DNA of 64,000 bases from Astrobacterium formosum (GTDB lineage Bacteria > Pseudomonadota > Alphaproteobacteria > Rhizobiales > Xanthobacteraceae): contig JAVDCA010000002.1 in NCBI GenBank assembly GCA_030848545.1, positions 124,001 through 188,000 on the forward strand, given 5' to 3'. A program made the position numbers and the translations under genes. The notes under the pieces were generated by a model. That model ran no database searches, was not told the origin of the DNA, and saw only the letters and a list, made by a program, of their open reading frames with translations. Below, in pieces: positions 1 to 9,007 of this stretch (the stretch's first letter is position 1; every line of letters begins with the position of its first letter).

Positions 1-10
1 GAAAGCTTTG

Positions 11-727
11 TCACCCGTCTGGAGAGTCTTTCTTGGCTCGCCCTTGGTAAACCGCGAAGAGATCCGGCCGGCGCTCGCGGGTCAGCCGCTCAGCCTCGGT
101 ATGTCGCCACTTCCCGATGCGGCCATGGTGGCCGGACGTGAGCACCTCCGGGATGGTGAGCCCCTCGAAATCCTGCGGCCTTGTGTAGTGGGGGTATTCA
201 AGTAGGCCGGACGAAAAGCTCTCCTCGGCGGCGGACTCTTCCTTGCCCATGACGCCGGGAATGAGGCGCACGCAGGCATCGAGCAGCACCATGGCGGCCA
301 GTTCGCCGCCCGAGAGCACGTAGTCGCCGACCGAGACCTCCTCCAGGCCGCGCGCCTCGATCACCCGCTGGTCGACCCCCTCGAAGCGGCCACAGATCAG
401 CACCGCGCCCGGCCCGGCCGCCAGTTCGCGCACCCGCGCCTGGGTCAGCGGGGTTCCACGCGGGCTCATGAGCAGACGCGGACGCTCCTCCCCTGCCGGC
501 GCCACCGCATCGATGGCGCGGGCCAGGACGTCGGCGCGCATCACCATGCCGGGGCCGCCGCCCGCCGGGGTGTCGTCCACGGAGCGGTGCCGATCGGTGG
601 CGAAGTCGCGGATATCGGTGACAGCGAGTTCCCACACGCCTCCCGCCAGGGCCTTGCCGGCCAGGCTCTGGCCGAGCGGTCCGGGGAACATGTCGGGAAA
701 CAAAGTGAGGACTGACGCGCGCCACAT
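11..727 (-). CDS. trmD: tRNA (guanine-N1)-methyltransferase TrmD
   Basis: Methylates N1 of G37 in tRNAs with S-adenosylmethionine, which keeps the reading frame during translation. The 238-residue protein has the SPOUT-family landmarks: the N-terminal [10 protein letters not shown] segment, the loop [11 protein letters not shown] (residues 51-61), [23 protein letters not shown] and [14 protein letters not shown], which form the knotted cofactor site. I chose the ATG at 727 because family members begin MWR; in-frame ATGs at 739 and 763 are possible. The gene normally follows rimM directly, but here rimM lies about 13 kb to the right, so trmD must have its own promoter in the 208 bases before the DGPF gene. 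The usual downstream partner rplS would lie left of the window. Confidence 0.96.
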   Translation of the reverse strand: MWRASVLTLFPDMFPGPLGQSLAGKALAGGVWELAVTDIRDFATDRHRSVDDTPAGGGPGMVMRADVLARAIDAVAPAGEERPRLLMSPRGTPLTQARVRELAAGPGAVLICGRFEGVDQRVIEARGLEEVSVGDYVLSGGELAAMVLLDACVRLIPGVMGKEESAAEESFSSGLLEYPHYTRPQDFEGLTIPEVLTSGHHGRIGKWRHTEAERLTRERRPDLFAVYQGRAKKDSPDG

Positions 728-812
728 GGCCTGTTCCATGGCCCGCGCCGGCTCTGCCGTCAAATCGCCGCGGCGCTGCGGTCCGGTATGATCGTGGGGC
801 CGAGCTTATCGA

Positions 813-834
813 CCCGGCCCCCGGCCGGGCTTTT
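813..834 (+). terminator. GC hairpin with short T run, possible terminator
   Basis: Arms CCCGGCC (813-819) and GGCCGGG (823-829) around a CCC loop, followed by CTTTT and then a run of A. It reads rightward, but no rightward gene precedes it. It may instead be a structural element in the leader of trmD, or a scar of the rearrangement that separated trmD from rimM. The T run is short, so the call is weak. Confidence 0.25.
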
Positions 835-935
835 AAAAAAAACTTCGCCGACGTGTCGATGCCGCCGTGGCTCGTTCGTCGCAGGGACAGGGGCCCCGGA
901 GCCCCCTTTTGAGGAACCCACAAGGAGACAAAGGC

Positions 936-1358
936 ATGCGCGTGATGGTGATGGTCAAGGCAACGAAGGATTCGGAAGCCGGCATTATGCCCTCGAGCGA
1001 ACTGCTGGAGGCCATGGGCAAATACAACGAAGAACTGGTCAAGGCCGGCATCATGCTGTCCGGCGACGGCCTCAAGCCGACGTCCCAGGGCAAGCGTATC
1101 GCTTTCGACGGGCCTCGCCGGACGGTGATCGACGGCCCCTTCGCGGAGACCCGCGAACTGGTCGCGGGCTTCTGGATGTGGGAGGTCCGCGACATGGCCG
1201 AGGCGGTCGAATGGGTGAAGCGCTGCCCCAACCCGATGCCGGGACCGAGCGAAATCGAAATCCGGCCGCTCTACGAGCTGTCCGATTTCGGCGAGGCCGT
1301 AACGCCGGAAGGCCTGGCGGTCCACGAGCGCGTTCGTGAACAGCTCAAGCAGCGCTGA
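936..1358 (+). CDS. DGPF/YCII-related domain protein
   Basis: A 140-residue YCII-like protein with a dimeric alpha-beta barrel fold. The diagnostic segment is VIDGPFAETRELVAGFW, which carries the DGPF motif, followed by a WVKRCPNPMPGP segment typical of this subgroup. The start at 936 has a good ribosome site (AAGGAGA, 6-7 bases upstream); an earlier in-frame ATG at 867 lacks one and would add a non-conserved extension. Proteins of this kind are usually encoded beside ECF42 sigma factors; here an ECF42-type sigma gene lies about 11 kb away at 12401, on the far side of an amidase/transport cluster. Biochemical function is not known. Confidence 0.88.
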   Translation: MRVMVMVKATKDSEAGIMPSSELLEAMGKYNEELVKAGIMLSGDGLKPTSQGKRIAFDGPRRTVIDGPFAETRELVAGFWMWEVRDMAEAVEWVKRCPNPMPGPSEIEIRPLYELSDFGEAVTPEGLAVHERVREQLKQR

Positions 1359-1873
1359 GCACGTCTCACACGACATTCGGCTGATCGCTTCCGGGGCCTT
1401 GTCCCGACGCCGCCCCGACCAGCGTTAGCGCAAGGCTCCGGTTCAGCGGCGCGTCATTCGCAAGAGCTCATGCCGCATCGCGCCCGGGGCACGGAAGCGG
1501 AACTGACCACCCGAATTCAGTCTCATCGGCCCGCCACGGCATGAACGTGCGGGCGCCATACACCACGCAACCCAACGCCAAGGCTTCGACCGGGATCAGG
1601 TTTCAGGATGGGACGCACCTTCGAGCCGCAAGGCGGCGCCGCCTATTCGTCAGGCACTCACTAATACGCCTAATTAAGTCGCATATTGTGACGTATTGTA
1701 TGCAACCACGGCGATTGCCGCGAACTGCGGAAACTCGGGCTGCCCCTCAAATAAGGAGGTTTAACCCGTACGTTCAATATCTTGCGGCTACCCCGCCGGG
1801 CGCGCGGTGATTTGGCACAAGCTTTGCGGACACGTCCGGGCCGGTTCCTCAAGTCCCCCGCCCGGAGGCCCGA
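1359..1873. other. Intergenic region before the ABC importer operon
   Basis: About 515 bases with no convincing gene. The open frame at 1541-1810 has no ribosome site and an arginine-rich, non-family-like translation. From about 1660 to 1760 the DNA is AT-richer than its surroundings and holds candidate regulatory sequence (see 1696). The ribosome site GGAGG of the binding-protein gene lies just before 1874. Confidence 0.6.
1696..1705. promoter_or_regulatory. Candidate GntR/FCD operator
   Basis: TTGTATGCAA is a near-palindrome of the type bound by many FadR/FCD-class GntR regulators (TTGTATACAA-like). It sits about 170 bases before the binding-protein gene, inside a wider GCATA (1681-1685) / TATGC (1699-1703) dyad. 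A GntR-FCD gene is encoded in the same cluster (9512-10240). The link is an inference from motif type and proximity. Confidence 0.35.
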
Positions 1874-3487
1874 ATGAAGCGCCGCGATTTCCTCAAATCC
1901 ATGACCGCGGTGGCGGCTGGCAGCGCACTGCCGGCCGCACCCGCCGTGTTCTCGCCCGCCAGGGCCCAAAGCCGCCAGGAAACCCTGTTGATCGTCTCCG
2001 AAAGCGGACCCAACAACATCGACATCCACGGCGTCGGCACCAACGTGCCGGGCTACGAAGTGTCGTGGAACTGCTACGACCGCCTGATCAGCCACGGGAT
2101 GAAGACCGTCGGCGGCGTTCCCTATTACGACCGCGACAAGTTCAAGATGGAATTGGCCGACGACATGAGCGTCGGTGACATGTCGGCGACCTTCAAGCTC
2201 AAGAAGAAGGCGACCTTCCAGGACGGCACGCCGGTGACCGCCAAGGACGTCAAATGGTCGCTCGACCGCGCCGTCACGGTGGGGGGCTTTCCGACCTTCC
2301 AGATGAAGGCGGGCTCGCTGGAAAAGCCCGAGCAGTTCGTCGTCGTCGACGACAATACGGTCAGGGTCGACTTCCTGCGCAAAGACCGCCTGACCATCCC
2401 CGACCTCGCCGTCATCGTGCCGGCCATCTACAACTCCGGGCTCGTCAAGAAGAACGCCACGGAGAAGGATCCGTGGGGGATGGAATACACCAAGCAGAAC
2501 ACCGCCGGCTCCGGCGCCTACCGGGTGGTCAAGTGGACGGCCGGCACCGAAGTCGTGATGGAGCGCAACGACAATTGGATCGGCGGACCGCTGCCGAAGA
2601 TCAAGCGGGTGATCTGGCGCATGGTGCCGTCGGCCGGCAACCGCCGCGCGCTCCTGGAGCGCGGCGACGCCGACATCTCCTATGAATTGCCCAACAAGGA
2701 CTTCGTCGAGCTCAAGGACGCCGGCAAGCTCAACATCACCTCGGTGCCGTTCTCCAACGGTTGCCAGTATCTGGGCATGAACGTCACCAAGCCGCCCTTC
2801 GACAACATCAAGGTCCGGCAGGCTGTCGCCTACGCGATCCCGTACCAGAAGATCGTCGACGCGGTGCTATTCGGCCTCGGCAAGCCGCTCTACGGTGCAA
2901 CGTCGGAGCCGCCGCTCGCCTGGCCGGTGGCGCACAAGTTCACGACCGACATCGCCAAGGCCAGGGCCCTGATGGCGGAAGCCGGCCACCCGGAAGGCTT
3001 CGATACGACGCTGTCGTTCGACCTCGGCTTCGCCACGGTGAACGAACCGCTGTGCGTCCTGGTGCAGGAATCGCTCGCCCAGATCGGCATCAAGTGCACC
3101 ATCAACAAGATCCCGGGCGCCACCTGGCGCACCGAACTCAACAAGAAGACGCTGCCGCTCTACACCAACGTGTTCTCGGGCTGGCTCGACTATCCCGAAT
3201 ATTTCTTCTTCTGGTGCTATCACGGCGCCAACTCGATCTTCAACACCATGAGCTACCAGTCGAAAGAGATGGACGCCTTCATCGACGGCGCCCGCGCTGC
3301 CGCCGCCTCCGGCGACACGGCGACCTACGACAAGGACGTCAAAGGCTTCCTCGACACCGCTTTCACCGACATCCCGCGCATCCCCCTGTTCCAGCCGTAC
3401 TCGAACGTGGCGATGCAGAAGAACGTCTCCGGCTATCAGTACTGGTTCCACCGCCGGCTCGACTATCGCTCGATGGTGAAGGCGTGA
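1874..3487 (+). CDS. ABC transporter substrate-binding protein, peptide/opine family 5
   Basis: Periplasmic solute receptor of a DppA/OppA-type importer. The 537-residue product starts with a twin-arginine-like export signal (MKRRDFLKSMTAVAAGSALPAAPA, cleavage near ARAQS), and the rest shows the family-5 solute-binding layout with a central DVKWSLDRAV segment and the PFDNIKVRQAVAYAI segment. It is first of a block of four transport genes followed by amidase genes, so the natural ligand is probably an amide, ureide or short peptide-like nitrogen compound rather than a general peptide. The ribosome site GGAGGCCCGA decides the start. A repeat pair fills the gap before the permease gene. Confidence 0.92.
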   Translation: MKRRDFLKSMTAVAAGSALPAAPAVFSPARAQSRQETLLIVSESGPNNIDIHGVGTNVPGYEVSWNCYDRLISHGMKTVGGVPYYDRDKFKMELADDMSVGDMSATFKLKKKATFQDGTPVTAKDVKWSLDRAVTVGGFPTFQMKAGSLEKPEQFVVVDDNTVRVDFLRKDRLTIPDLAVIVPAIYNSGLVKKNATEKDPWGMEYTKQNTAGSGAYRVVKWTAGTEVVMERNDNWIGGPLPKIKRVIWRMVPSAGNRRALLERGDADISYELPNKDFVELKDAGKLNITSVPFSNGCQYLGMNVTKPPFDNIKVRQAVAYAIPYQKIVDAVLFGLGKPLYGATSEPPLAWPVAHKFTTDIAKARALMAEAGHPEGFDTTLSFDLGFATVNEPLCVLVQESLAQIGIKCTINKIPGATWRTELNKKTLPLYTNVFSGWLDYPEYFFFWCYHGANSIFNTMSYQSKEMDAFIDGARAAAASGDTATYDKDVKGFLDTAFTDIPRIPLFQPYSNVAMQKNVSGYQYWFHRRLDYRSMVKA

Positions 3488-3492
3488 GGTGC

Positions 3493-3607
3493 CCACGTCC
3501 TTCGAGACGGCCGCTGACGCGGCCTCCTCAGGACGAGGTCTAGCCCCTGTCTTAGCCCCTCATGGTGAGGAGCGTCGCTCTTGCGACGCGTCTCGAACCA
3601 TGTGGCC
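3493..3607. repeat. Dispersed palindromic repeat, family C, two copies
   Basis: Two hairpin-forming copies lie head to tail in opposite orientation: 3493-3538 (TCCTTCGAGACGG ... CCTCCTCAGGACGAGG) and 3558-3607 (CCTCATGGTGAGGAGCG ... GCGTCTCGAACCATGTGG). The same element occurs at 14250, 16540 and 50904. It lies between the binding protein and the first permease and may separate their transcript levels. Confidence 0.85.
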
Positions 3608-3628
3608 CCCCGACCGGCGAGGTGCGTC

Positions 3629-4642
3629 ATGCTCGCGATGATCCTCAAGCGTCTCCTGGTGGCGATCCCGAGCCTGATCGGGGTCGTGATCATCACCTTC
3701 CTGTTGACGCGGGCGCTGCCGGGCGATCCGGCGGCTTACTTCGCAGGTCCCGCCGCCACCCAGGAGGCGATCGCGCAGGTGCGCGCCAAGCTCGGCCTCG
3801 ATCAGCCGCTGCCGACGCAGTTCATGCGCTATGCGGCCGATCTCGCCCGCGGCGACCTCGGCACCTCTCTCACCACCGGCCAGCCGGTCGCGACCGAGAT
3901 CAGGAACCGGCTGCCGGCTTCGGCCGAACTCACTTTGCTCGGCCTGATCATCTCCGTCCTGATCGCGGTGCCGCTCGGAATCCTCGCCGCGACGCGGCCG
4001 GGATCGCTCGTTGACCATGCCTGCCGGGTCCTCACCACCGCCGGCGTGTCGCTGCCGGTGTTCTTCACCGGCCTGATCCTGGTCTATGTCTTCTACTATC
4101 TTCTCGGCTTCGCGCCGGCGCCACTCGGCCGGCTCGACGTGTTCTTCTCGGCGCCGGAGGCCATCACCGGCTTCTACCTTCTCGACAGCCTGATCGCCCG
4201 CGACCTGGAGACGTTTCGCGCCGCCCTCGCCCAGCTCCTGCTGCCGGCGCTGACGCTGGCGATCTTTTCGCTCGCCCCGATCGCGCGCATGACGCGCGCC
4301 TCCATGCTGGCCGTACTCGCCTCCGACTTCGTGCGCACCGCACGCGCCAACGGGCTCACGCCCTTCACCGTCGTCGTCACCTACGCGTTCCGCAATGCCA
4401 TGCTGCCGGTCGTCACCACGCTCGGCATGGTGTTCTCGTTCCTCCTCGGCGCCAATGTGCTGGTCGAAAAGGTGTTCGCATGGCCGGGCATCGGCTCCTA
4501 CGCGGTCGAAGCCCTGATCGCGTCGGATTTTGCGCCCGTACAGGGCTTCGTCCTCACCATGGCGGCGCTCTACGTGGCGCTCAACCTCGTCATCGACATT
4601 CTCTACGGCCTGATCGACCCGCGCGTGAGGATCGAGGCATGA
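3629..4642 (+). CDS. ABC transporter permease, DppB-like
   Basis: First membrane subunit of the importer, 337 residues. The N-terminal helix (MILKRLLVAIPSLIGVVIITF) followed by LTRALPGDPA and an extracytoplasmic segment is the usual DppB/OppB beginning, and the cytoplasmic coupling loop shows RTARANGLTPFTVVVTYAFRNA. About six membrane segments can be traced. The start is uncertain: ATG at 3629 or 3638, both after a weak ribosome site; the 3581 start would run into the repeat. The stop codon overlaps the start of the next permease. Confidence 0.92.
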   Translation: MLAMILKRLLVAIPSLIGVVIITFLLTRALPGDPAAYFAGPAATQEAIAQVRAKLGLDQPLPTQFMRYAADLARGDLGTSLTTGQPVATEIRNRLPASAELTLLGLIISVLIAVPLGILAATRPGSLVDHACRVLTTAGVSLPVFFTGLILVYVFYYLLGFAPAPLGRLDVFFSAPEAITGFYLLDSLIARDLETFRAALAQLLLPALTLAIFSLAPIARMTRASMLAVLASDFVRTARANGLTPFTVVVTYAFRNAMLPVVTTLGMVFSFLLGANVLVEKVFAWPGIGSYAVEALIASDFAPVQGFVLTMAALYVALNLVIDILYGLIDPRVRIEA

Positions 4643-5535
4643 CTCCCCTGACGTTCCGCCGCGACGAACCCGCTGCACGCACCTCCGGCCTGCTCGCCGT
4701 CGTCAAGCACGGCCGTTATGTGATCGGCGAAAATCCGGTCACGGGCTTCGCCTTCGCGCTGTTCGTCGTCATCGTCTTCGCGGCGGTGTTCGGTCCCTAT
4801 GTTGTGCCCTACGATCCGCTCGCGAGCGACACGGCGGCGGCTCTGAAAGGTCCGTCTGCGGCACACTGGTTCGGCACCGACCAGCTCGGCCGCGACGTCT
4901 TCAGCCGCGTCGTCGTGGCGACCCGGCTCGACTTCGTCATCGCGCTCGCCTCCGTCGCCCTCGTGTTCGCCATGGGGGGCCTCGCTGGCGTCGCCGCCGG
5001 CTTCTTCGGCGGCTGGACCGATCGGATCGTCGGCCGCCTCGCCGACACCATCATGGCGTTCCCGCTGTTCGTCCTCGCCATGGGGATCGTCGCCGCGCTC
5101 GGCAACACGGTGCAGAACATCGTCATCGCGACCGCGATCGTGAACTTCCCCCTCTATGCCCGTATCGCCCGTTCCGAGGCCAATATCCGCCGCGACGCCG
5201 GCTTCGTGATGGCGGCTCGGTTGTCCGGCAACGGCGAGTTCCGCATCCTCTTGGCGCACATCCTGCCCAACATCATGCCGATCATGATCGTGCAGATGTC
5301 GCTCACCATGGGCTACGCCATCCTCAACGCCGCCGGCCTCTCCTTCATCGGGCTCGGCGTACGCCCGCCCACCGCCGAGTGGGGCATCATGGTGGCGGAG
5401 GGCGCCGCTTTCATGGTGTCGGGCGAATGGTGGATCGCGTTCTTCCCCGGCCTTGCCCTGATGGTGGCGGTGTTCTGCTTCAATCTCCTGGGCGACGGCC
5501 TGCGCGACATCGTCGACCCGCAAAGGCGGACGTGA
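4639..5535 (+). CDS. ABC transporter permease, DppC-like
   Basis: Second membrane subunit, 298 residues. A single N-terminal helix precedes the motif FGTDQLGRDVFSRVV typical of DppC/OppC proteins, and the coupling loop is present in VMAARLSGNGEFRILLAHILPN. The C-terminal GLSFIGLGVRPPTAEWG segment is also family-typical. Its ATG overlaps the previous stop (ATGA), which implies translational coupling and a 1:1 heterodimer. The ATPase gene follows after 11 bases. Confidence 0.94.
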   Translation: MTPLTFRRDEPAARTSGLLAVVKHGRYVIGENPVTGFAFALFVVIVFAAVFGPYVVPYDPLASDTAAALKGPSAAHWFGTDQLGRDVFSRVVVATRLDFVIALASVALVFAMGGLAGVAAGFFGGWTDRIVGRLADTIMAFPLFVLAMGIVAALGNTVQNIVIATAIVNFPLYARIARSEANIRRDAGFVMAARLSGNGEFRILLAHILPNIMPIMIVQMSLTMGYAILNAAGLSFIGLGVRPPTAEWGIMVAEGAAFMVSGEWWIAFFPGLALMVAVFCFNLLGDGLRDIVDPQRRT

Positions 5536-5546
5536 GGAAAATCATC

Positions 5547-7355
5547 ATGTCAGAGGTCCCCCTCCTCGACGTCCGCGATCTCACGGTCGAGTTCCACACC
5601 CGCCGCGGCACCGTGCGGGCGGTGGAGCATATCGACCTCACGCTGGCCAAGGGCGAGACGCTGGCGATCGTCGGCGAGTCGGGCTCGGGCAAGTCGGTGA
5701 CCTCCTATGCGGTGATGCGCATCCTCGATCGCGCCGGCCGCATCGCGGAGGGCTCGGTGCGCTTCACCGGTCTCAATGTCCATGACGCGACCGAAGAGGC
5801 CATGCGCGACCTGCGCGGCCGCGAAATGTCGATGATCTTCCAGAACCCGCGCGCCGCCCTCAATCCGATCCGCAAGGTCGGCCGGCAGATCGCGGACATA
5901 TTGGTGCGGCATGTGCAGGCGGCATCCAACGACGCCGCCGAAAAGGCGGTCGAAGCCCTCGAGCAGGTCAGGATCGCGCGGCCACGCGAGCGCTATCACG
6001 CTTATCCGTTCGAACTTTCCGGCGGCATGTGCCAGCGCGTCGTCATCGCGCTTGCGCTCGCCTGCCGGCCGCAGCTTCTGATCGCCGACGAGCCGACCAC
6101 CGGGCTCGACGTGACGACCCAGAAGGCGGTCATGGATCTCGTTGTCGAACTGACGCGCGAGCGCGGCATGTCGACCATCCTGATCACCCATGACCTCGGC
6201 CTCGCCGCCGCCTATTGCGACCGCGTCGTGGTGATGGAGAAGGGGCACGTGGTCGAGACGGCCGATTCAAAGGCGATCTTCAAGGCGCCGGCACATGGCT
6301 ATACGAAGAAGCTCATGCGGGCGACGCCGCGTCCCGGCGTGACGCTGCGCGATTTGCTACCCGAGGACTCGCCTTCCACCTCTCCCCGCTTGCGGGGAGA
6401 GGTCGTCGCACGCAGTGCGGCGGGTGAGGAGGCGCCGCCGCGAATCGCGACCGTGGAGAAGGCCCCTCACCCCGACCCTCTCCCCGCAAGCGGGGAGAGG
6501 GAGAAGGACGGCGTGGGGGGAGAAGCGGAGCCCCTCCTCGTGGTCGAGAAGCTCGTGAAAGAGTATCCCCGCCAGGGAGCGCCTGCGGGCTTGAAAAAGC
6601 TCTTCGCCAAAAGACCGTCGCCGGAGCCGGATGTGTTTCGTGCCGTCGACGGCATCAGCTTCTCGGTCGACCGCGGCGAGAGCGTCGGGCTCGTGGGCGA
6701 ATCGGGCTGCGGCAAGTCGACCACCTCCATGATGGTGATGCGGCTCCTCGACAAGACCGACGGCATGATCCGCTTCGCTGGCGGCGACATCGGCGAGATC
6801 CCAGCCAAAAACTTCGCCAGACTGCCGGCGCGAAGCCGCATCCAGATGGTGTTCCAGGATCCGACCGACAGCCTCAATCCGCGCTTTACCGCCGCCCGCG
6901 CCATCGCGGATCCGATCCTGCGCCTCGGCGAGGCGGGAGGCCGCGACGCCGTGCGGGCACGCTGCGAGGACCTGGCCCGCCAGGTCGGCCTGCCGATCGA
7001 ACTCCTCGACCGCTTTCCGCACCAGCTGTCCGGTGGCCAGAAGGCCCGCGTCGGCATCGCGCGCGCCATCGCACTCAAGCCCGACCTGATCATCCTCGAC
7101 GAGCCGACGGCGGCGCTCGACGTCTCGGTGCAGGCGGTGGTGCTCAATCTCCTCCAGGATCTCAAGGATACGCTGCGCATGAGCTATCTGTTCGTGTCGC
7201 ATGACCTCAACGTGGTGCGACTATTATGCAACCGCGTCATCGTGATGCGAACCGGACGCATCGTCGAACAGGGCGAGACCTCCCGCGTGCTCAAAGCGCC
7301 CGAAGCCGACTATACCCGCGACCTCCTGGCCGCGATTCCGCATCCCCCACTGTGA
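5547..7355 (+). CDS. ABC transporter ATPase with two fused nucleotide-binding domains
   Basis: Energises the importer; one 602-residue chain carries both NBDs, as in GsiA or YejF. NBD1: Walker A GESGSGKS (residues 43-50), signature LSGGMCQRV, Walker B LLIADEPTTGLD. NBD2: Walker A GESGCGKST, signature LSGGQKARVGIARA, Walker [13 protein letters not shown]. Residues about 278-320, between the domains, are translated from a pair of palindromic repeats (6379-6500) and read as PSTSPRLRGE and HPDPLPASGERE, peptides that are signs of a repeat and not of a domain. Both NBDs remain intact and in frame. The ATG at 5547 follows GAGGAAAATCATC. Confidence 0.95.
   Translation: MSEVPLLDVRDLTVEFHTRRGTVRAVEHIDLTLAKGETLAIVGESGSGKSVTSYAVMRILDRAGRIAEGSVRFTGLNVHDATEEAMRDLRGREMSMIFQNPRAALNPIRKVGRQIADILVRHVQAASNDAAEKAVEALEQVRIARPRERYHAYPFELSGGMCQRVVIALALACRPQLLIADEPTTGLDVTTQKAVMDLVVELTRERGMSTILITHDLGLAAAYCDRVVVMEKGHVVETADSKAIFKAPAHGYTKKLMRATPRPGVTLRDLLPEDSPSTSPRLRGEVVARSAAGEEAPPRIATVEKAPHPDPLPASGEREKDGVGGEAEPLLVVEKLVKEYPRQGAPAGLKKLFAKRPSPEPDVFRAVDGISFSVDRGESVGLVGESGCGKSTTSMMVMRLLDKTDGMIRFAGGDIGEIPAKNFARLPARSRIQMVFQDPTDSLNPRFTAARAIADPILRLGEAGGRDAVRARCEDLARQVGLPIELLDRFPHQLSGGQKARVGIARAIALKPDLIILDEPTAALDVSVQAVVLNLLQDLKDTLRMSYLFVSHDLNVVRLLCNRVIVMRTGRIVEQGETSRVLKAPEADYTRDLLAAIPHPPL
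6379..6500. repeat. Inverted pair of family A palindromes inside a coding sequence
   Basis: Two palindromes with arms CCTCTCCCCGC and GCGGGGAGAGG: 6379-6402 with a TT centre and 6477-6500 with an AA centre, so they are in opposite orientation. The element is kept open in frame and encodes the linker between the two ATPase domains. Related copies lie at 18248, 25853, 46662 and 53454, all between genes. Confidence 0.92.
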
Positions 7356-7373
7356 CTGGCTAGGAGAAGCGCC

Positions 7374-7556
7374 ATGCCGAAGGACGATCTGGACGAACTC
7401 ATCGACGCGGTCGCGGCGGCCCTCGCTTTGCCGCTCGATCCCGCCTGGCTGCCGGCCATCAAGGCCAATCTCGAAACCACGCTGAAGATGGCGCAGACAG
7501 TCGAGGAGTTTCCGCTTTCCGACGAAGCCGAGCCGGCTTGCGTGTTCCGGGCCTGA
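7374..7556 (+). CDS. AtzG/HpxX-like small subunit (DUF4089)
   Basis: A 60-residue helical protein of the AtzG type. In the cyanuric acid pathway AtzG forms a tight complex with the amidase AtzE and is needed to make it soluble and active; HpxX plays the matching part beside HpxY in oxalurate use. The sequence pattern LDPAWLPAIKANLETTLKMAQTVEEFPLSDEAEPACVF is typical, with the C-terminal EPACVFRA that packs against the amidase. The ribosome site is AGGAGAAGC, and AtzE begins two bases after the stop. Confidence 0.9.
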   Translation: MPKDDLDELIDAVAAALALPLDPAWLPAIKANLETTLKMAQTVEEFPLSDEAEPACVFRA

Positions 7557-7558
7557 CC

Positions 7559-8992
7559 ATGCCGCACGATCTCGCCGAAGTTTCCGCCGCCACGACTGCC
7601 GCGCTCGTCCGCTGCGGCGATCTCAGTGCTGCCGCCACTGTCGAAGCGGCACTCTTACGCATCGAATCCCACAATCCCGTCCTCAACGCCTTCACGGACG
7701 TCACCGCCGAACGCGCCCGCCACCGCGCCCTGGCGATCGACGCCGCCCGTGCCCGCGGCGACGCACTCGGGCCCCTCGCCGGCGTGCCGTTCGGGGTCAA
7801 GAACCTGTTCGACGTCCAGGGCCTTTCGACGCGGGCCGGTTCGAAGATCAACCGCGACCACCCGGCCGCAACCCGCGACCAGCCGCTGATCGAGCGCCTG
7901 GAAGCCGCTGGCGCCGTGCTGGTCGGCACCCTCAACATGGGCGAATACGCCTACGACTTCACGGGTGAGAACATCCACGACGGTCCGTCGCGCAACCCGC
8001 ACGACACGAGCCGCATGACCGGCGGCTCTTCGGGCGGATCGGGCGGCGCCGTCGCGGGCCGGCTGGTGCCGCTGGCGCTCGGCTCCGACACCAACGGCTC
8101 GATCCGGGTGCCGTCGTCCCTGTGCGGCATCTTTGGACTGAAATCGACCTATGGCCGGTTGACGCGAGCACGCAGCTTTCCGTTCGTGGCGAGCCTCGAC
8201 CATCTGGGTCCGTTCGCCCGCACCGCCTCCGACCTCGCCCTCGCCTATGACGTCATGCAGGGGCCGGACACGGACGATCCGGTATGCACCGAACGGCCAG
8301 CCGAGCCGGTCAGTGGCGAACTTCACCGCAGCGCCGACGGCCTGCGCATCGCTCTCGCGACTGGCTACTTTCGCACCGGCCAGTTCCCGGAGGCCCAGGC
8401 CGCCATGGCGCGCGTCGCCACGGCCCTCGGTGTCGATCGCGAGATCGAACTCCCCGAGGCCGCCCGTGCACGCGCAGCAGCCTATCTGATCTCCGCGACC
8501 GAAGGCGCGGCGCTCCATCTCGACCGCCTGCGCGGCCGGCCCGACGATTTCGACCCCGCGGTGCGCGACCGGTTGATCGCCGGCGCCATGGTGCCGTCCG
8601 CCCTCGTGGTCAAGGCGCACAAGTTCCGCCGCTGGTATCGCGACCGCGTGCGCGAACTCTTCCGCGATGTCGACATCATCCTGGCGCCGGCGACGCCGTG
8701 CACGGCGCCTTCGCTCGGCCAGCAGTTCTTCGAACTCGACGGCAGGCGGCTGCCCGTACGCGCCAATCTCGGCCTCTACACGCAACCGATCTCGTTCATC
8801 GGCCTGCCCGTCGTGGCGGTACCGATCCCGCTTTCCCGACTCCCCATTGGGGTGCAGATCATCGCGGCACCCTGGCGCGAAGACCTTGCGTTACGCGTCG
8901 CCTATGCGCTGGAGCAGGCCGGCGTCGCGGTGGCGCCGAAGCCCAATTTGGGGGCGGTGGATGAACGCCACGCCGAAAGTGTCGGATCGTGA
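7559..8992 (+). CDS. AtzE/HpxY-family amidase (carboxybiuret or oxalurate-type hydrolase)
   Basis: Amidase-signature hydrolase of 477 residues. The catalytic triad is visible: Lys81 in FGVKNLFD, cis-Ser157 in GGSSGGSGG and nucleophile Ser181 in GSDTNGSIRVP. The neighbour AtzG places it in the AtzE/HpxY family, whose members deaminate 1-carboxybiuret (cyanuric acid route) or hydrolyse oxalurate-like amides (purine route). The nearby allophanate hydrolase favours the first, the HpxZ-like protein is compatible with both. The ATG at 7559 is two bases after the AtzG stop; an upstream in-frame ATG at 7538 lies inside atzG. Confidence 0.9.
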   Translation: MPHDLAEVSAATTAALVRCGDLSAAATVEAALLRIESHNPVLNAFTDVTAERARHRALAIDAARARGDALGPLAGVPFGVKNLFDVQGLSTRAGSKINRDHPAATRDQPLIERLEAAGAVLVGTLNMGEYAYDFTGENIHDGPSRNPHDTSRMTGGSSGGSGGAVAGRLVPLALGSDTNGSIRVPSSLCGIFGLKSTYGRLTRARSFPFVASLDHLGPFARTASDLALAYDVMQGPDTDDPVCTERPAEPVSGELHRSADGLRIALATGYFRTGQFPEAQAAMARVATALGVDREIELPEAARARAAAYLISATEGAALHLDRLRGRPDDFDPAVRDRLIAGAMVPSALVVKAHKFRRWYRDRVRELFRDVDIILAPATPCTAPSLGQQFFELDGRRLPVRANLGLYTQPISFIGLPVVAVPIPLSRLPIGVQIIAAPWREDLALRVAYALEQAGVAVAPKPNLGAVDERHAESVGS

Positions 8993-9007
8993 CCGATGGT
9001 TAAACTC

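Noticed and set aside
1541-1810. 89-codon frame before the importer operon
   Set aside because: No ribosome site, no conserved look, and it lies in an AT-richer regulatory stretch.
6379-6500. Frameshift or pseudogene in the fused ABC ATPase
   Set aside because: The frame is open through the repeat and both ATPase domains are complete, so the gene is treated as functional.
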